Notes under the pieces: generated by a model | Told to the model about the DNA's origin: nothing | Databases searched by the model: none | The model's input: only the letters and a program-made list of their open reading frames with translations | Part shown: piece by piece, positions 15,285-25,765 of the stretch | How the letters are laid out: each line of letters opens with the position of its first letter | Position numbering within the stretch: position 1 is the first letter of the stretch | Program-made: the position numbers and the translations under genes | Assembly (NCBI GenBank): GCA_017303875.1 | Contig: JAFLBP010000001.1 | Span: 62,001 to 126,000, forward strand | Length of the DNA stretch: 64,000 nucleotides | Source: Chitinophagales bacterium | GTDB lineage: Bacteria > Bacteroidota > Bacteroidia > Chitinophagales > Saprospiraceae | Direction: 5' to 3'

Positions 15285-16823
15285 ATGGAAAAAATACTGA
15301 TTCTCGATTTCGGATCGCAATACACCCAGCTCATCGCCCGCCGCGTCCGCGAAATGAATGTGTACTGCGAAATTGTCCCCTACAACAAAATTCCTACATT
15401 AACGCCTGATATTAAAGGAGTTATCCTTTCCGGCAGCCCCTTTTCGGTACGACAGCCCGATGCCCTGCGCATTGATCTGAATGCGCTTGCCGGACAACGC
15501 CCGCTGCTCGGCGTTTGTTATGGCGCGCAACTCTTAGCCGATTTTTACGGCGGTGAAGTGGGCAAATCTGAAAAACGCGAATACGGAAAAGTCATGCTCT
15601 CGCATCGCGGAGAAGACGACCCGTTTTTTGATAACATTTCCGAACGCACGCAGGTGTGGATGAGTCACAGCGACACCATCCTGCGCCTGCCCGCGCAATT
15701 TGAAATCCTGGCTGGCACCGACAGCATTCCGGTGGCCGCATTCCGCTCTACCGGCGGCGCTTTTGACCAACCGGTGTATGGCATTCAGTTTCACCCGGAA
15801 GTGTACCACTCCCTTGAAGGTTTTCAGTTGCTGAAAAACTTCGTGCTGGGCGTTTCGGGTTGCAGCGGCGACTGGACGCCCGCGCATTTCGTAGAAGAAA
15901 CCGTGGCCGCCCTGCGCGCGCAAATCGGCGACGAACACGTCATCATGGCGCTCTCCGGCGGCGTAGACAGCACCGTGGCCGCTACCCTGCTCCACCGCGC
16001 CATCGGCGACCGCCTGTTCTGCTTTTTTGTAGACAATGGCCTGCTGCGCAAAAATGAATTTGAGCAAGTCCTGGACTCCTATAAAGGTATGGGCTTCAAC
16101 ATTGAAGGCGTAGACGCCAGGCAGCTGTTTTACGACGGATTAGCCGGCGTAACCAACCCGGAGGAGAAGCGCAAAATTATCGGCAAGCTCTTCATTGATA
16201 TTTTTGAAAAAGAATCGGAGCAACATCCCGATGCCAAATGGCTCGGACAAGGCACCATTTACCCCGACGTTATTGAATCGGTAAGTGTGCACGGGCCTTC
16301 GGTGACCATCAAAAGCCACCACAATGTGGGTGGTTTGCCGGAAAAACTGAAGCTGAAAATTGTCGAGCCGCTGCGCATGTTGTTCAAAGACGAAGTACGT
16401 CGTGTCGGCGCGCAACTTGGTGTTCCAGATATTATCCTGAACCGCCATCCTTTCCCCGGACCAGGTCTGGGCATTCGCATCCTCGGTGAAGTAACTGCCG
16501 AAAAAGTCCGGCTCATTCAGGAAGCCGACGCGATATATATCAATAAACTGCGCGAGCAGGGCCTCTACGATCAGGTCTGGCAGGCCGGTGCGATTTTGCT
16601 CCCGATACAGTCCGTTGGCGTGATGGGCGACGAACGCACCTACGAGCAGGCCGTGGCCCTGCGAGCCGTCAATTCTACCGACGGGATGACCGCCGAGTGG
16701 AGCCGCCTGCCTTATGATTTCCTCGCCGAAGTGAGCAGTGAAATCATTAACAATGTAAAAGGCATCAACCGCGTGGTATTTGATATTTCAACCAAACCAC
16801 CGGCAACCATTGAGTGGGAATAA
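15285..16823 (+). CDS. guaA: GMP synthase (glutamine-hydrolysing)
   Basis: Converts XMP, ATP and glutamine to GMP in purine synthesis; cytosolic. The class I amidotransferase domain (about 1-190) shows the nucleophile GVCYGAQLL (Cys78) and the GIQFHPEV histidine/glutamate segment. The ATP-pyrophosphatase domain has the P-loop-like [15 protein letters not shown] (about residue 228). The C-terminal dimerisation domain ends [11 protein letters not shown], the family's standard terminus. At 512 residues it has normal family length. It is followed 48 bp later by a response-regulator gene that may share its transcript. Identification is certain. Confidence 0.98.
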   Translation: MEKILILDFGSQYTQLIARRVREMNVYCEIVPYNKIPTLTPDIKGVILSGSPFSVRQPDALRIDLNALAGQRPLLGVCYGAQLLADFYGGEVGKSEKREYGKVMLSHRGEDDPFFDNISERTQVWMSHSDTILRLPAQFEILAGTDSIPVAAFRSTGGAFDQPVYGIQFHPEVYHSLEGFQLLKNFVLGVSGCSGDWTPAHFVEETVAALRAQIGDEHVIMALSGGVDSTVAATLLHRAIGDRLFCFFVDNGLLRKNEFEQVLDSYKGMGFNIEGVDARQLFYDGLAGVTNPEEKRKIIGKLFIDIFEKESEQHPDAKWLGQGTIYPDVIESVSVHGPSVTIKSHHNVGGLPEKLKLKIVEPLRMLFKDEVRRVGAQLGVPDIILNRHPFPGPGLGIRILGEVTAEKVRLIQEADAIYINKLREQGLYDQVWQAGAILLPIQSVGVMGDERTYEQAVALRAVNSTDGMTAEWSRLPYDFLAEVSSEIINNVKGINRVVFDISTKPPATIEWE

Positions 16824-16871
16824 GGGAAAGCAGTCAAAACAATCATTAAATCCGACGAATCCAGGTCAATT

Positions 16872-17555
16872 ATGCGCATTCTGTTAGTTGAAGACGAAGT
16901 TGGTATCCGCGATACCGTAAAACTCAACCTTGAACTCGAAGGTTATGAAGTGGTAGCCACCGGCAACGGCCGCAAAGCCCTCGAATATATTCAGCACCAG
17001 CATTTTGACTTGCTGCTGCTCGATGTTATGTTGCCTGATGTAGACGGTTTTACCATCACCGAACAGGTGCGCCTGACCAATACGGAAGTGCCTATCCTTA
17101 TCCTGACCGCCAAGGATATGGCGCAGGACAAAGTAACCGGCCTCAAAAAAGGCGCCGACGATTACCTGACCAAACCGTATAACCTCGAAGAACTGCTCCT
17201 GCGCGTAAGCAACTTAGTGCGCCGCAGTCAGCGGGTAAAAGGCGAGGTTTCCGACCTCTATGAATTTGGCGAGAACAAAGTCAATTTCAGCACATTTGAA
17301 GCGACTACCTGGGAAGGTCAAAGTGTGGTGCTCACCAAAAAAGAAAGCATGCTGCTCAAGCTGCTGGTGGAGCGCAAAAACGAAGTGGTGAGCCGCAACC
17401 AGATTTTACAGGCCGTTTGGGGTTATGATGTATTCCCCAGCACCCGCACCATTGATAATTTTATCCTTGCCTTCCGCAAATACTTCGAGCGCGACCCCAA
17501 GCAGCCCGAGTTTTTTCATTCGATTCGGGGCGTTGGGTATAAGTTTACGAATTGA
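16872..17555 (+). CDS. OmpR/PhoB-family response regulator (orphan)
   Basis: A 227-residue two-component DNA-binding regulator. The receiver (1-118) has acidic pair EDE, phosphoacceptor Asp in LLLLDVMLPDVDG (about residue 52), the switch threonine in ILTAKD and lysine in YLTKPYN. The winged-helix trans_reg_C domain (about 130-227) contains LTKKESMLLKLLVE and the recognition region STRTIDNFI, ending IRGVGYKFTN. All phosphorylation residues are intact. No histidine kinase is next to it: guaA is upstream and a convergent protease gene lies three bases past its stop. The cognate kinase must be elsewhere. Target genes unknown. Confidence 0.93.
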   Translation: MRILLVEDEVGIRDTVKLNLELEGYEVVATGNGRKALEYIQHQHFDLLLLDVMLPDVDGFTITEQVRLTNTEVPILILTAKDMAQDKVTGLKKGADDYLTKPYNLEELLLRVSNLVRRSQRVKGEVSDLYEFGENKVNFSTFEATTWEGQSVVLTKKESMLLKLLVERKNEVVSRNQILQAVWGYDVFPSTRTIDNFILAFRKYFERDPKQPEFFHSIRGVGYKFTN

Positions 17556-17557
17556 TT

Positions 17558-19282
17558 TTAGGGGAGTTGAAAAGCCCCCATCCACCCCTCGCAGCCCAAC
17601 CAGTAAAAACCGGCAGGCAGGTTTTTCAAATCCTTGATTTTCAATGTACTAATCACGGAGTCAGACCATTCCGGTGTTCTAATTTCTGTCCTGCGGCCCA
17701 AACAATCCCGAAGAAAAAACACCGTTTCCTCAGGTATTCCCTCCCGCCAGACCGGAATGGACAATTCGCCGCTTTCCGCATCATACACATAAGGATGCTG
17801 CGGCCATTCCCCTTGAAGCGTATTGTAGCCCCCGAGGCGCAACCAGGCCGCCGCCATATCGGGTGTGCCGTAGCCATTATGGTTGTCGGGCCTCGCAAAA
17901 TGATCCGCACTTTCAAACACCGCATCCATAATTTCCTTAGCCGTTTTTTCCGGGTAAGCACTCCAAAGTGCCGCAATACTACCCGCCAGCATGGGGGAGG
18001 CCAGCGAAGTGCCACTGCTGAGGTCGAGGTCAATGTCTTTGTATTTGGAAACACTTACGCCATCGCCCGGCGCCAGCAGATCAGGTTTGATACGCCCGTC
18101 GGCGGTCGGTCCGTAGGCGCTGAAATCGGCCGTTCCGCTTTCGACGCCGGTAGCACCAACAGCGATAACGCCCGGAGCATCGGCTGGCGTGGAAATGATT
18201 TTCCAGGCTTTGTTGCCTTCATTTCCGGCGCTCACGCATACAATCATGCCGCGTTCGGCAGCGGCGGCGGCCCCGCGGGCGACAATACTGGTACGGCCGT
18301 CTAAGGCAGATTTGGAAAGCCCTAAAGTAGTATCCGAGTAGATAAAATAGCCCAGCGAGCTGTTGATGATGTCGATTCCTGCACTGTCGGCCCACTCGGC
18401 GGCAGCTACCCAATTGGCCTCTTCCGTGGGGTATTCGCCGTTAAACTCTTCCGTTTTGAATAAAATATAGGTGGCGTCGGGGGCGGTGCCGATAAAATAA
18501 CCTGGCAGGTTGGAAGCCATGAGCGACAGCACCGTGGTGCCGTGAAAAGCATCTTCAAAGACCGCGTTATCGCGCTCCGTAAAATCGCGCCCCACAAGCA
18601 AGCGGCCCTGCAGCGCCACACTGTCGAAAAAACTCATTTCATCGGCCTTGTTAAAACCGCCGTCGAACACTGCGATTTGTTTTGCTGCCCCGCGCGCGCC
18701 CAGCAGGTGCAGCACATGTGTATTGAGCCGGGCATTTTGCCGGGTTGCATAGCCCCAGGGAAACTGCTTGCCACCGGGTTGCGGGTAGCTGGTACGCAAG
18801 GGGCGCTGCTTCGTTGGCCGATCGGGCGGATTGCGCACTTTCAGGTGCGGACCGAGGTAGCGGACTTCCTCAACAAAAGGCATAGTACGCACAAAATCAG
18901 CTGTTTCCGCATCCAAAATAAAGGTGGCGGCATTCAGCCATTTGGAGCAATTGTGGTACACCCCGCCTACATTTTCCACGGCCTTCAGGTAAGCCGGGGC
19001 GAGCGGCAAATCAGCTTCAGTTATCGGAATATTGGCCACTTGCCGGCGTTCCAGGGCGCGGGTGGAGAGAAAATCGGCAGGAGCATTGATCTGATATGGG
19101 CTGCCTTTTTTGTCCTTAAACGCAATCCAGTATTTGTTAAGGCGCATACCCTGCGCGCTCAAAATTGCGCTGTAAAGCAGGCAAACAAATAAAAGCAGAC
19201 AAGGCAAAAGCTGCCCATTTTTTCGGCGTTTTATAGCCCTTTTTTGACTTGTTTTACAAATTTTAAATGTACCTTCGCGCAT
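17558..19282 (-). CDS. Secreted subtilisin-like serine protease (S8), weak T9SS tail
   Basis: A 574-residue exported protease. After a basic n-region the signal core is LLPCLLLFVCLLYSAILSA. A propeptide-like region follows (about 50-150), then the S8 catalytic domain with Asp in IAVFDGGF (about 207), His in FHGTTVLSLMA (about 247), oxyanion Asn in SAGNEGN and Ser in GTSLASPM (about 426). The last 30 residues (KNLPAGFYWLGCEGWMGAFQ) look like a short type A T9SS sorting domain, which is inference. The ATG three codons inside the open frame is preferred over an upstream TTG. It converges on the response regulator gene and diverges from gyrA. Confidence 0.9.
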   Translation of the reverse strand: MREGTFKICKTSQKRAIKRRKNGQLLPCLLLFVCLLYSAILSAQGMRLNKYWIAFKDKKGSPYQINAPADFLSTRALERRQVANIPITEADLPLAPAYLKAVENVGGVYHNCSKWLNAATFILDAETADFVRTMPFVEEVRYLGPHLKVRNPPDRPTKQRPLRTSYPQPGGKQFPWGYATRQNARLNTHVLHLLGARGAAKQIAVFDGGFNKADEMSFFDSVALQGRLLVGRDFTERDNAVFEDAFHGTTVLSLMASNLPGYFIGTAPDATYILFKTEEFNGEYPTEEANWVAAAEWADSAGIDIINSSLGYFIYSDTTLGLSKSALDGRTSIVARGAAAAAERGMIVCVSAGNEGNKAWKIISTPADAPGVIAVGATGVESGTADFSAYGPTADGRIKPDLLAPGDGVSVSKYKDIDLDLSSGTSLASPMLAGSIAALWSAYPEKTAKEIMDAVFESADHFARPDNHNGYGTPDMAAAWLRLGGYNTLQGEWPQHPYVYDAESGELSIPVWREGIPEETVFFLRDCLGRRTEIRTPEWSDSVISTLKIKDLKNLPAGFYWLGCEGWMGAFQLP

Positions 19283-19293
19283 CCGAATCAAGT

Positions 19294-19389
19294 GGTTGGC
19301 TTAAAGAACGGTTGATTGATTCGCAAGGATAATTTTTTTTGAACAAATAAATAAAAAAGAGTTTTGCCAACCGGCATAAACCGTTCTTT
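19294..19389 (+). promoter_or_regulatory. gyrA leader with competing inverted repeats
   Basis: AAAGAACGGTT (19303-19313) is exactly complementary to AACCGTTCTTT (19379-19389), and GGTTGGC (19294-19300) to GCCAACC (19366-19372). The two pairs are interleaved rather than nested, so they form either a pseudoknot or two exclusive folds. This could regulate gyrA, whose expression responds to supercoiling in other bacteria. The regulatory role is speculative. Confidence 0.3.
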
Positions 19390-19408
19390 TTCAATTGATT
19401 AGAGGCGT

Positions 19409-21901
19409 ATGCAAGACTCGCGGATTATTTCCATCAATATTGAGGACGAGCTGAAGACCGCGTACATCGACTACTCGATGTCCGTAATCGTGAGCCGTGC
19501 GTTGCCCGATGTGCGCGACGGCCTCAAACCCGTTCACCGCAGGGTGCTTTACGGGATGCTCGACCTCGGTTTGGCGTACAACAAACCCTATAAAAAATCG
19601 GCGCGTATCGTCGGGGAAGTGCTGGGTAAATACCACCCGCACGGCGACTCCTCGGTTTATGATACCATGGTGCGTATGGCCCAGGAATGGAGCCTCCGCT
19701 ACCCGCTCGTAGACGGTCAGGGTAACTTTGGTTCTATGGACGGCGACAGCCCGGCCGCCATGCGTTACACGGAAGCCCGTTTGCGCCGTATTACGGATGA
19801 GTTGTTGTCGGATATCGACAAAGACACCGTTGATTTTCAGCTCAACTTCGACGACTCGCTCGAAGAACCGAGCGTAATGCCTGCAAAATTCCCGAACCTG
19901 CTTGTCAATGGCTCCTCGGGTATTGCGGTGGGTATGGCGACCAACATGATGCCGCACAACCTCACCGAGGTGTGTAATGCTACCATAGCCATGATCGACA
20001 ATCCGGAGATCACCATTGATGAGCTGATGCAATTCGTCAAGGCGCCTGATTTCCCGACCGGCGGCATTATTTACGGGGTTTCCGGCATCAAGGAAGGTTT
20101 TCGTACGGGTCGCGGCCGTGTGGTCGTGCGCGCCAAAACAGAAATTGAAACCGACAACAAAGGCCGGGAATCTATCATTGTTACGGAAATTCCGTATCAG
20201 GTGAACAAGGCAATGCTGATTGCCAAAATCGCCGAATTGGTCAATGAAAAGAAGGTTTTGGGCATATCCGATGTTCGGGATGAATCGAACCGCGAAGGTG
20301 TCCGGGTGGTTATTGAAATCAAACGCGATGCCGCAGCGAATGTGATACTCAGCCAGTTGTTCAAACTGACGCCCCTGCAAACCAGCTACGGCATCAACAA
20401 CGTGGCACTGGTTGGCGGCCGTCCGCGCACCCTCAACCTGTTTGAGCTGATCGATGAGTTCATCAAGTTCCGTATCGAAGTGATCGTGCGGCGCACCAAA
20501 TTTGAATTGCGCAAGGCCGAAGAGCGGGCGCATATTCTGGAAGGCTTGCTCATCGCATTGGATCACCTCGACGAGGTCATTGCCCTCATTCGCGCCTCTA
20601 AAGATGCCGAAACGGCCAAAAACGGCCTGATGGAGCGTTTTGGCCTTTCCGAGATTCAATCCAAGGCTATTTTGGCCATGCGCCTGCAACAACTCACCGG
20701 TCTGGAACGCGATAAAGTGCGCGCCGAATACGATGATCTGATGCGCCGCATTGCTGAATTAAAAGCCATTCTGGCCGATGAAGGCCTGCAACGCGGTATC
20801 ATCAAAACGGAGTTGTCGGAAATCATCGAGCGTTATGGCGACGAACGCCGTACGGCCATCGAAGTGGATGAAGCTGATATCAGCATCGAAGACCTGATCG
20901 AAGACGAGCAGGTTATCATTACCATCAGCCACGCCGGTTACATCAAGCGCACACCCCTCACCGAGTACCGCGCACAAGGCCGCGGCGGCCGAGGTTCGCA
21001 GGGCGTCCGCACCCGCGATGAGGACTATGTGGAGCACATGTTTACGGCAACCAATCACCAGACCATCCTGCTCTTTACCGAGAGCGGACGCTGCTTCTGG
21101 CTCAAGGTTTACGAAATTCCGGAAGGCGCCAAAGCAACCGCTGGCCGCGTCATTCAGAACCTGCTCAATATCCCGAAAGAAGATCGGATTCGCGCCTTTA
21201 TTATCGTGAAAAATCTTCAGGATGAGGCACTTATCAATAGTCACCACATCATTTTCTGTACCAAACGCGGACAGATCAAAAAGACCCTGCTGGAAGAATA
21301 TTCCCGTCCGCGCCAGGGCGGCATCAATGCCATTACCATCAATGAAGGCGATGCGCTGATTGAAGCCAAACTCACAACCGGCAACGACGAAATCATTCTC
21401 GCCGTACGCTCGGGCCGTGCAATCCGCTTCAACGAACAGGATGTGCGCCCGATGGGCCGTACTGCTGCCGGCGTACGTGGTATTTTTGTAGAAGACAATG
21501 GGGAAGACACCGTGGTAGGTATGGTTTGTGTGGATCCAAAAGATGAGCAAACTTCCATCCTTGTTGTTTCGGAAAAAGGTATGGGCAAACGCTCCGCACT
21601 TGAAGATTACCGCACCCAAAGTCGTGGCGGCAAAGGCGTAAAAACACTTAATATTACCGATAAAACAGGTAATTTGGTGGCCATTAAATCCGTTACAGAC
21701 AACGACGACCTGATGATTACCACCACCAACGGTGTAACCATCCGAACCGCCGCAGACGAACTGCGGGTGATGGGCCGCGCAACACAGGGCGTGCGGGTCA
21801 TTCGACTCGATGATCGCGACGGCATTGCCGACGTGACGGTACTGCCCAGCGAGGAAGTTGTAGATGCACCGGAGGAAACACAGGATAACGCCGAAGCCTG
21901 A
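19409..21901 (+). CDS. gyrA: DNA gyrase subunit A
   Basis: The DNA-cleaving subunit of gyrase, acting with GyrB as A2B2 to introduce negative supercoils. The product starts [20 protein letters not shown]. The quinolone region reads [12 protein letters not shown], keeping Ser81 and Asp85 at the places usually mutated in resistance. Catalytic Tyr120 is in [10 protein letters not shown]. The C-terminal beta-pinwheel begins around residue 510 and contains the GyrA-box variant [11 protein letters not shown]. At 830 residues it is typical of Bacteroidota. gyrB is not in the window. The long leader holds competing inverted repeats. Confidence 0.98.
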   Translation: MQDSRIISINIEDELKTAYIDYSMSVIVSRALPDVRDGLKPVHRRVLYGMLDLGLAYNKPYKKSARIVGEVLGKYHPHGDSSVYDTMVRMAQEWSLRYPLVDGQGNFGSMDGDSPAAMRYTEARLRRITDELLSDIDKDTVDFQLNFDDSLEEPSVMPAKFPNLLVNGSSGIAVGMATNMMPHNLTEVCNATIAMIDNPEITIDELMQFVKAPDFPTGGIIYGVSGIKEGFRTGRGRVVVRAKTEIETDNKGRESIIVTEIPYQVNKAMLIAKIAELVNEKKVLGISDVRDESNREGVRVVIEIKRDAAANVILSQLFKLTPLQTSYGINNVALVGGRPRTLNLFELIDEFIKFRIEVIVRRTKFELRKAEERAHILEGLLIALDHLDEVIALIRASKDAETAKNGLMERFGLSEIQSKAILAMRLQQLTGLERDKVRAEYDDLMRRIAELKAILADEGLQRGIIKTELSEIIERYGDERRTAIEVDEADISIEDLIEDEQVIITISHAGYIKRTPLTEYRAQGRGGRGSQGVRTRDEDYVEHMFTATNHQTILLFTESGRCFWLKVYEIPEGAKATAGRVIQNLLNIPKEDRIRAFIIVKNLQDEALINSHHIIFCTKRGQIKKTLLEEYSRPRQGGINAITINEGDALIEAKLTTGNDEIILAVRSGRAIRFNEQDVRPMGRTAAGVRGIFVEDNGEDTVVGMVCVDPKDEQTSILVVSEKGMGKRSALEDYRTQSRGGKGVKTLNITDKTGNLVAIKSVTDNDDLMITTTNGVTIRTAADELRVMGRATQGVRVIRLDDRDGIADVTVLPSEEVVDAPEETQDNAEA

Positions 21902-21986
21902 TTTTTCACAACGTTTAGCAAATGCATGTGACCATTGCCTCGCCGAACGTTTTCATTGCACAGATAAATTGTCAAATCTAACTCAC

Positions 21987-23312
21987 ATGAAGAACATCTT
22001 TTTTGCACTTGCGGGTGCGCTTTTGCTGACCTTCTCTGCGACAGCCCAGGAAAGCGGCGATAAACTTGCCAAACAAGCCCGCAAAGCCCTCGTCAGCTAT
22101 AACATTGACCCGGCAAATAACAAAGACAAATTAGACGAAGCCAAACAGAAAATTGATGCCGCTCTGGCGCTCCCCGATGCGCAGGCAATGGCCTCTGCCT
22201 GGATTACCAAAGGCGATATTTACAATACCATTCTTCAAAAAGACATGGGTATGCGTGCCTTGAATCCGAAAGCACCGCTGAGTGGCGACAATGATGCACT
22301 CGTCGCTTTCGAAGCATTTCAGAAAGGTTATGAACTGACAACCAAGAAGTTCGAAAAAAGCGACGCCATAAAAGGCATTGGTGAAGTACAAGGCCACCTG
22401 ATTAATATCGGCAACGAAAAATATGAGAAGCAGGAATATGAAAAATCCTTCCTCTCGTACAAAGCATCACTCGCAGCACATGAACTGCTTAAGGCCAACA
22501 CCCAAAAAAGCTTCCTGGATGATCCTGCCACCCTCGACGACCAGACGCTGTACACCGGCCTGATCGCACAATTGGCTAATCGCCCCAACGACGCGCTCCC
22601 TTTCTTCGAGCAACTTTACAAAAAAGGCAATGCCAAAGCACAAGTGTACGAGGGGCTTTATACCATTAAAAGCGCAGCTGGTGATGAAGCCGGTGCATTC
22701 GCCATCCTTCAGGAAGGCCGCCAAAAGCACCCCGATGATACCGGCCTGCTTTTCAATGAGATCAACTACTACCTCAAGCAAAACAAACTCGACGAACTGA
22801 CCAGCCGCCTGAAATCTGCCATTGATAAAGAGCCGGGCAACATCGGCCTTTATGTAACCCTCGGCAACGTTTACGACAATCTCTACCAGATTGCTCAAAA
22901 AGAAAAAAACGAAGCCAAGGCGACGGAGTACTACGAATCCGCTAAAAAATACTACACCGACGCAATGGGTCGCGACCCCAAAAATGCGGAAGCAGCCTAT
23001 GCAATGGGTGCCCTTTATTATAACCAGGCCGCACTCCTGACGCAGGAAATGAACGCCATGCCCGAAGATTACTCTTCCGCAGGTTTGAAAAAACTGGAAG
23101 CCATCAATAAAAAGGTGATGGAATACTTCGATAAAAGCCTTCCCTTCTTCCAAAAAGCGGAAAGCCTGAACCCCAACGATATGAATACCCTCATCGCCCT
23201 TTCCGAAATTTATGCCCGGAAAGAAGATGCTGACATGATCACGGAATTCAAAAAACGCTTTGAAGTGGTGAAAGGCGGCGGCAAAAACGCAAGCGCCTAC
23301 TTCAAGCAATAG
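21987..23312 (+). CDS. Periplasmic tetratricopeptide-repeat protein
   Basis: A 441-residue exported protein with signal peptide MKNIFFALAGALLLTFSATA, cleaved before QESGDK. The mature part is entirely helical with TPR-like repeats, for example ASAWITKGDIYNTI, NIGLYVTLGNVYDNLYQIA and AEAAYAMGALYYNQAALL. This is a protein-interaction scaffold common in Bacteroidota cell envelopes; no enzymatic domain is present. An upstream in-frame start would overlap the end of gyrA and was discarded. The gene ends at a long hairpin that it shares with a convergent TPR-like gene. Partner unknown. Confidence 0.85.
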   Translation: MKNIFFALAGALLLTFSATAQESGDKLAKQARKALVSYNIDPANNKDKLDEAKQKIDAALALPDAQAMASAWITKGDIYNTILQKDMGMRALNPKAPLSGDNDALVAFEAFQKGYELTTKKFEKSDAIKGIGEVQGHLINIGNEKYEKQEYEKSFLSYKASLAAHELLKANTQKSFLDDPATLDDQTLYTGLIAQLANRPNDALPFFEQLYKKGNAKAQVYEGLYTIKSAAGDEAGAFAILQEGRQKHPDDTGLLFNEINYYLKQNKLDELTSRLKSAIDKEPGNIGLYVTLGNVYDNLYQIAQKEKNEAKATEYYESAKKYYTDAMGRDPKNAEAAYAMGALYYNQAALLTQEMNAMPEDYSSAGLKKLEAINKKVMEYFDKSLPFFQKAESLNPNDMNTLIALSEIYARKEDADMITEFKKRFEVVKGGGKNASAYFKQ

Positions 23313-23317
23313 TTTTT

Positions 23318-23410
23318 TGATTTTGGATTTTTGATGCTTGATTTTTGATTGTAAAAAACTGTAAACCAGAAATTTATAATCAAAAATCAAGCATCAAAAA
23401 TTCAAAATCA
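23318..23410. terminator. 36-bp-arm hairpin between convergent genes
   Basis: Left arm 23318-23353 (TGATTTTGGATTTTTGATGC and on) and right arm 23375-23410 are complementary at 34 of 36 positions, with a 21-base loop. Each arm is made of repeated TTTTTGAT words. It overlaps the stop codon of the minus-strand gene and starts six bases after the stop of the plus-strand gene. It probably terminates both transcripts, though it is longer than ordinary intrinsic terminators and lacks a G+C-rich stem. Confidence 0.7.
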
Positions 23411-25765
23411 TTTAGCATATAATGCCAGCCATTTGCATTCCTGAATGGCTTGTTCGTAAAAGCGGGTATCTGCGTATTTTTTATTTAATACATTATAAAA
23501 TCCCATATACTGCTGCGGCAGAACAGGAATTAACTGATCCTGTGTTCCTTTGTAATGGTACTGATTGTCTTTATTGCAAAACCATTGTTTTTGCTGGCAT
23601 CGCGCCGCCATAAATAATGCCCTGGCGCTGAGTTCCCGCGTTTCTGCGATTTCATAAGCTTTATTAAAATACTGCAAAGCCAGGCTTACGTCTGTGTACT
23701 CCTTATTGCCATCGGGTGAGCCGGGTAAGGAAAAAACCGGGCCTTGTTGGAGGCGCCCCCAGTTGTAGCCGCTGCGATAAAAATCCACGGCCTCCCAGGC
23801 GTAACCGAAATAGCTCATGTTGTAATGCGCCAGCCCCATGAAGTAATAATAGATGGCGGCATCCTGTTTTTTTCCGGTAGATTCACTGGCTTTTGCCCGA
23901 AACTCATAATCAATCAGCATTTTAGCAATTTCAAAACGCGACAATTGCAGGCTATCGGCTGCACCTACATTGGTATGCACGCGTTCGCTGAAATTTTCCC
24001 TGAACGGTGCAAATTTCTTCATCTTGGCCTTTTCTACTTCCGATATTTTATCCATCACCGAATAGGCCCCTTCTACCTCTCCCCTTCCTAGGAGTGCAGC
24101 GCCTTTGTATTCGAGTAAAATGGCTTTTACCCGATCGACATTGGTATCGATTTGCATCACTTTCTCCAGCATAACCGGATTTTCTTCCTCGGCTAATGCC
24201 AGCAAATCATCAATCACTGCCATATCCGGATTGTAGCCGATGGCCTCCGGCGGATAAGCGGCCAGCAGGGCTTTGCCAGGACGTTGGTTGGCTATGTAAG
24301 CGGATGCAAGCCAATCTTCGAGAAAGAACTGAAAGTCCGGGTTTTCTTTAAAAACATCCTCTTCCATCAGTCGATAGGCTTCAGCATCAATGAAGGTTTT
24401 GGCCGGGTCGAGTTGCATAATGCGCAACAACATGCGCCATTGATCCATTTGCTTGCGCAGTTGCTTGTCGTAGTCGTCCCGCTTCTTCAGGTCGGCCTCC
24501 AGGCGGTTCCAGGTCATTTCGGCGCCATAGCTGTCGCCTGCCAGCAGTTGCAGGTAACCATTGAGCGCGCGCCAGAGTTTGGGGTTGTACACCTGGTTTT
24601 CGCGGATGACGCGCCGGGCCAGTTTCTGCAAATCCAGCAAAGCGGGCGCGCGCTTTTCCCGAATCTGCACACCGTCTTTTATGTTGGCCTTCTGATCGGT
24701 AACGCGGGTGCGCAGGAATATTTTTTCCATATCCTGCACGGCCCGGATAAACGGATACTCCAGCTGCGGATTGCCGGGATCCAACTCGTAAATTGTTTGT
24801 AGTTCAGCGGCTTCCATCGTTGGCGATTTTGCCGCCCGAATCAGGTAAAGCGTACTGCGCTCCTTGTCGTCGCGGCACAAGTGCAGCGCGGCGTTCCAGT
24901 CCTCATCATTTCTGAAATAAATACTGTTGTAAGCCTGACGGCGCTTGGAGGGGCAGTTTCGGAACACTAATGAAAAACGCCATGCCGCTTCCGGGTAATT
25001 GCCCATTTGTTGCAAAGCGCCGGCAAGATGCCCGAGCGTCCAGCCCGTTACGATGCTTGATCCCAGCGTTTTTTTATCTATACGATTATCTATCAAGCGA
25101 TTATATAGCCTGATGGCCATTTCCGGCTGTCCGGCATAATGCGCCAGCCGGATCATCTGGTAGGCCAGTCGCAATTTCAGAAAATACGATTGATACCCTT
25201 CAAACATCCGTTCGCCTTCCTGAATAAGGCGCAGCATTTCCGGAACTGCCTGAAGCGGCGCACGGCGCACCACGTAAAATTCGCAGGCGCGGGCGTATAT
25301 TAAATAAGACGTCACCTCTGTGCAACTGCTCGTTGCAATACTCAGTGCAAAAGTATTATCGGCAATCCTTGAGGGCAGCGGTGGTTTATTGGTCGGTGTT
25401 TCCGCGCTCTGATGCAAGGCACGAAGCTCCGAATCGCTGGCTTTGTAGACAATATCTTCCACCTCTCCCAAGCTGGAATAGCCGCAAAAACGTTCATTCC
25501 ACTCCTCCAGATTTGCTATTTTCTGGATGGTATCTTGCTGGTAATAAGACCTGTAATATTCCTGCCAGTCCAAAAAATAGGGCGCATAGGCGCTGTTCGG
25601 ATCTGTGATATAAGGATAAATAAAGGAATACCCGCGCTGCCGATGGAGCACTTCCTGACTACAGGCGTCGGGGAGTTCCGGCGGGTTAAAAGCAGGAAAA
25701 AGTGCGCTTGCGAGCGCTACGCCCAAAAGCGCAATCAGTGAATATCTCCGGGTTCTTTTTTCCAT
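23408..25765 (-). CDS. Large exported helical-repeat protein, unknown family
   Basis: A 785-residue protein with an N-terminal signal or anchor (YSLIALLGVALASALFPAF). The rest is rich in helical TPR-like pairs, such as LRLAYQMIRLAHYAGQPEMA, GWTLGHLAGALQQMGNYPEA and DAAIYYYFMGLAHYNMSYFG. No catalytic domain is recognised. The start codon overlaps the end of the upstream co-directional gene by 31 bp, so the two are probably coupled and functionally linked. Such large TPR lipoprotein-like proteins in Bacteroidota are often adapters of envelope machines; that is only a guess here. The C-terminus ends at the shared hairpin. Confidence 0.8.
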   Translation of the reverse strand: MEKRTRRYSLIALLGVALASALFPAFNPPELPDACSQEVLHRQRGYSFIYPYITDPNSAYAPYFLDWQEYYRSYYQQDTIQKIANLEEWNERFCGYSSLGEVEDIVYKASDSELRALHQSAETPTNKPPLPSRIADNTFALSIATSSCTEVTSYLIYARACEFYVVRRAPLQAVPEMLRLIQEGERMFEGYQSYFLKLRLAYQMIRLAHYAGQPEMAIRLYNRLIDNRIDKKTLGSSIVTGWTLGHLAGALQQMGNYPEAAWRFSLVFRNCPSKRRQAYNSIYFRNDEDWNAALHLCRDDKERSTLYLIRAAKSPTMEAAELQTIYELDPGNPQLEYPFIRAVQDMEKIFLRTRVTDQKANIKDGVQIREKRAPALLDLQKLARRVIRENQVYNPKLWRALNGYLQLLAGDSYGAEMTWNRLEADLKKRDDYDKQLRKQMDQWRMLLRIMQLDPAKTFIDAEAYRLMEEDVFKENPDFQFFLEDWLASAYIANQRPGKALLAAYPPEAIGYNPDMAVIDDLLALAEEENPVMLEKVMQIDTNVDRVKAILLEYKGAALLGRGEVEGAYSVMDKISEVEKAKMKKFAPFRENFSERVHTNVGAADSLQLSRFEIAKMLIDYEFRAKASESTGKKQDAAIYYYFMGLAHYNMSYFGYAWEAVDFYRSGYNWGRLQQGPVFSLPGSPDGNKEYTDVSLALQYFNKAYEIAETRELSARALFMAARCQQKQWFCNKDNQYHYKGTQDQLIPVLPQQYMGFYNVLNKKYADTRFYEQAIQECKWLALYAK

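Noticed and set aside
13898..15334. 478-codon open frame on the minus strand
   Set aside because: Antisense shadow of the secreted esterase and guaA start. It lacks any domain, and its composition is that of high-G+C codon positions read backwards.
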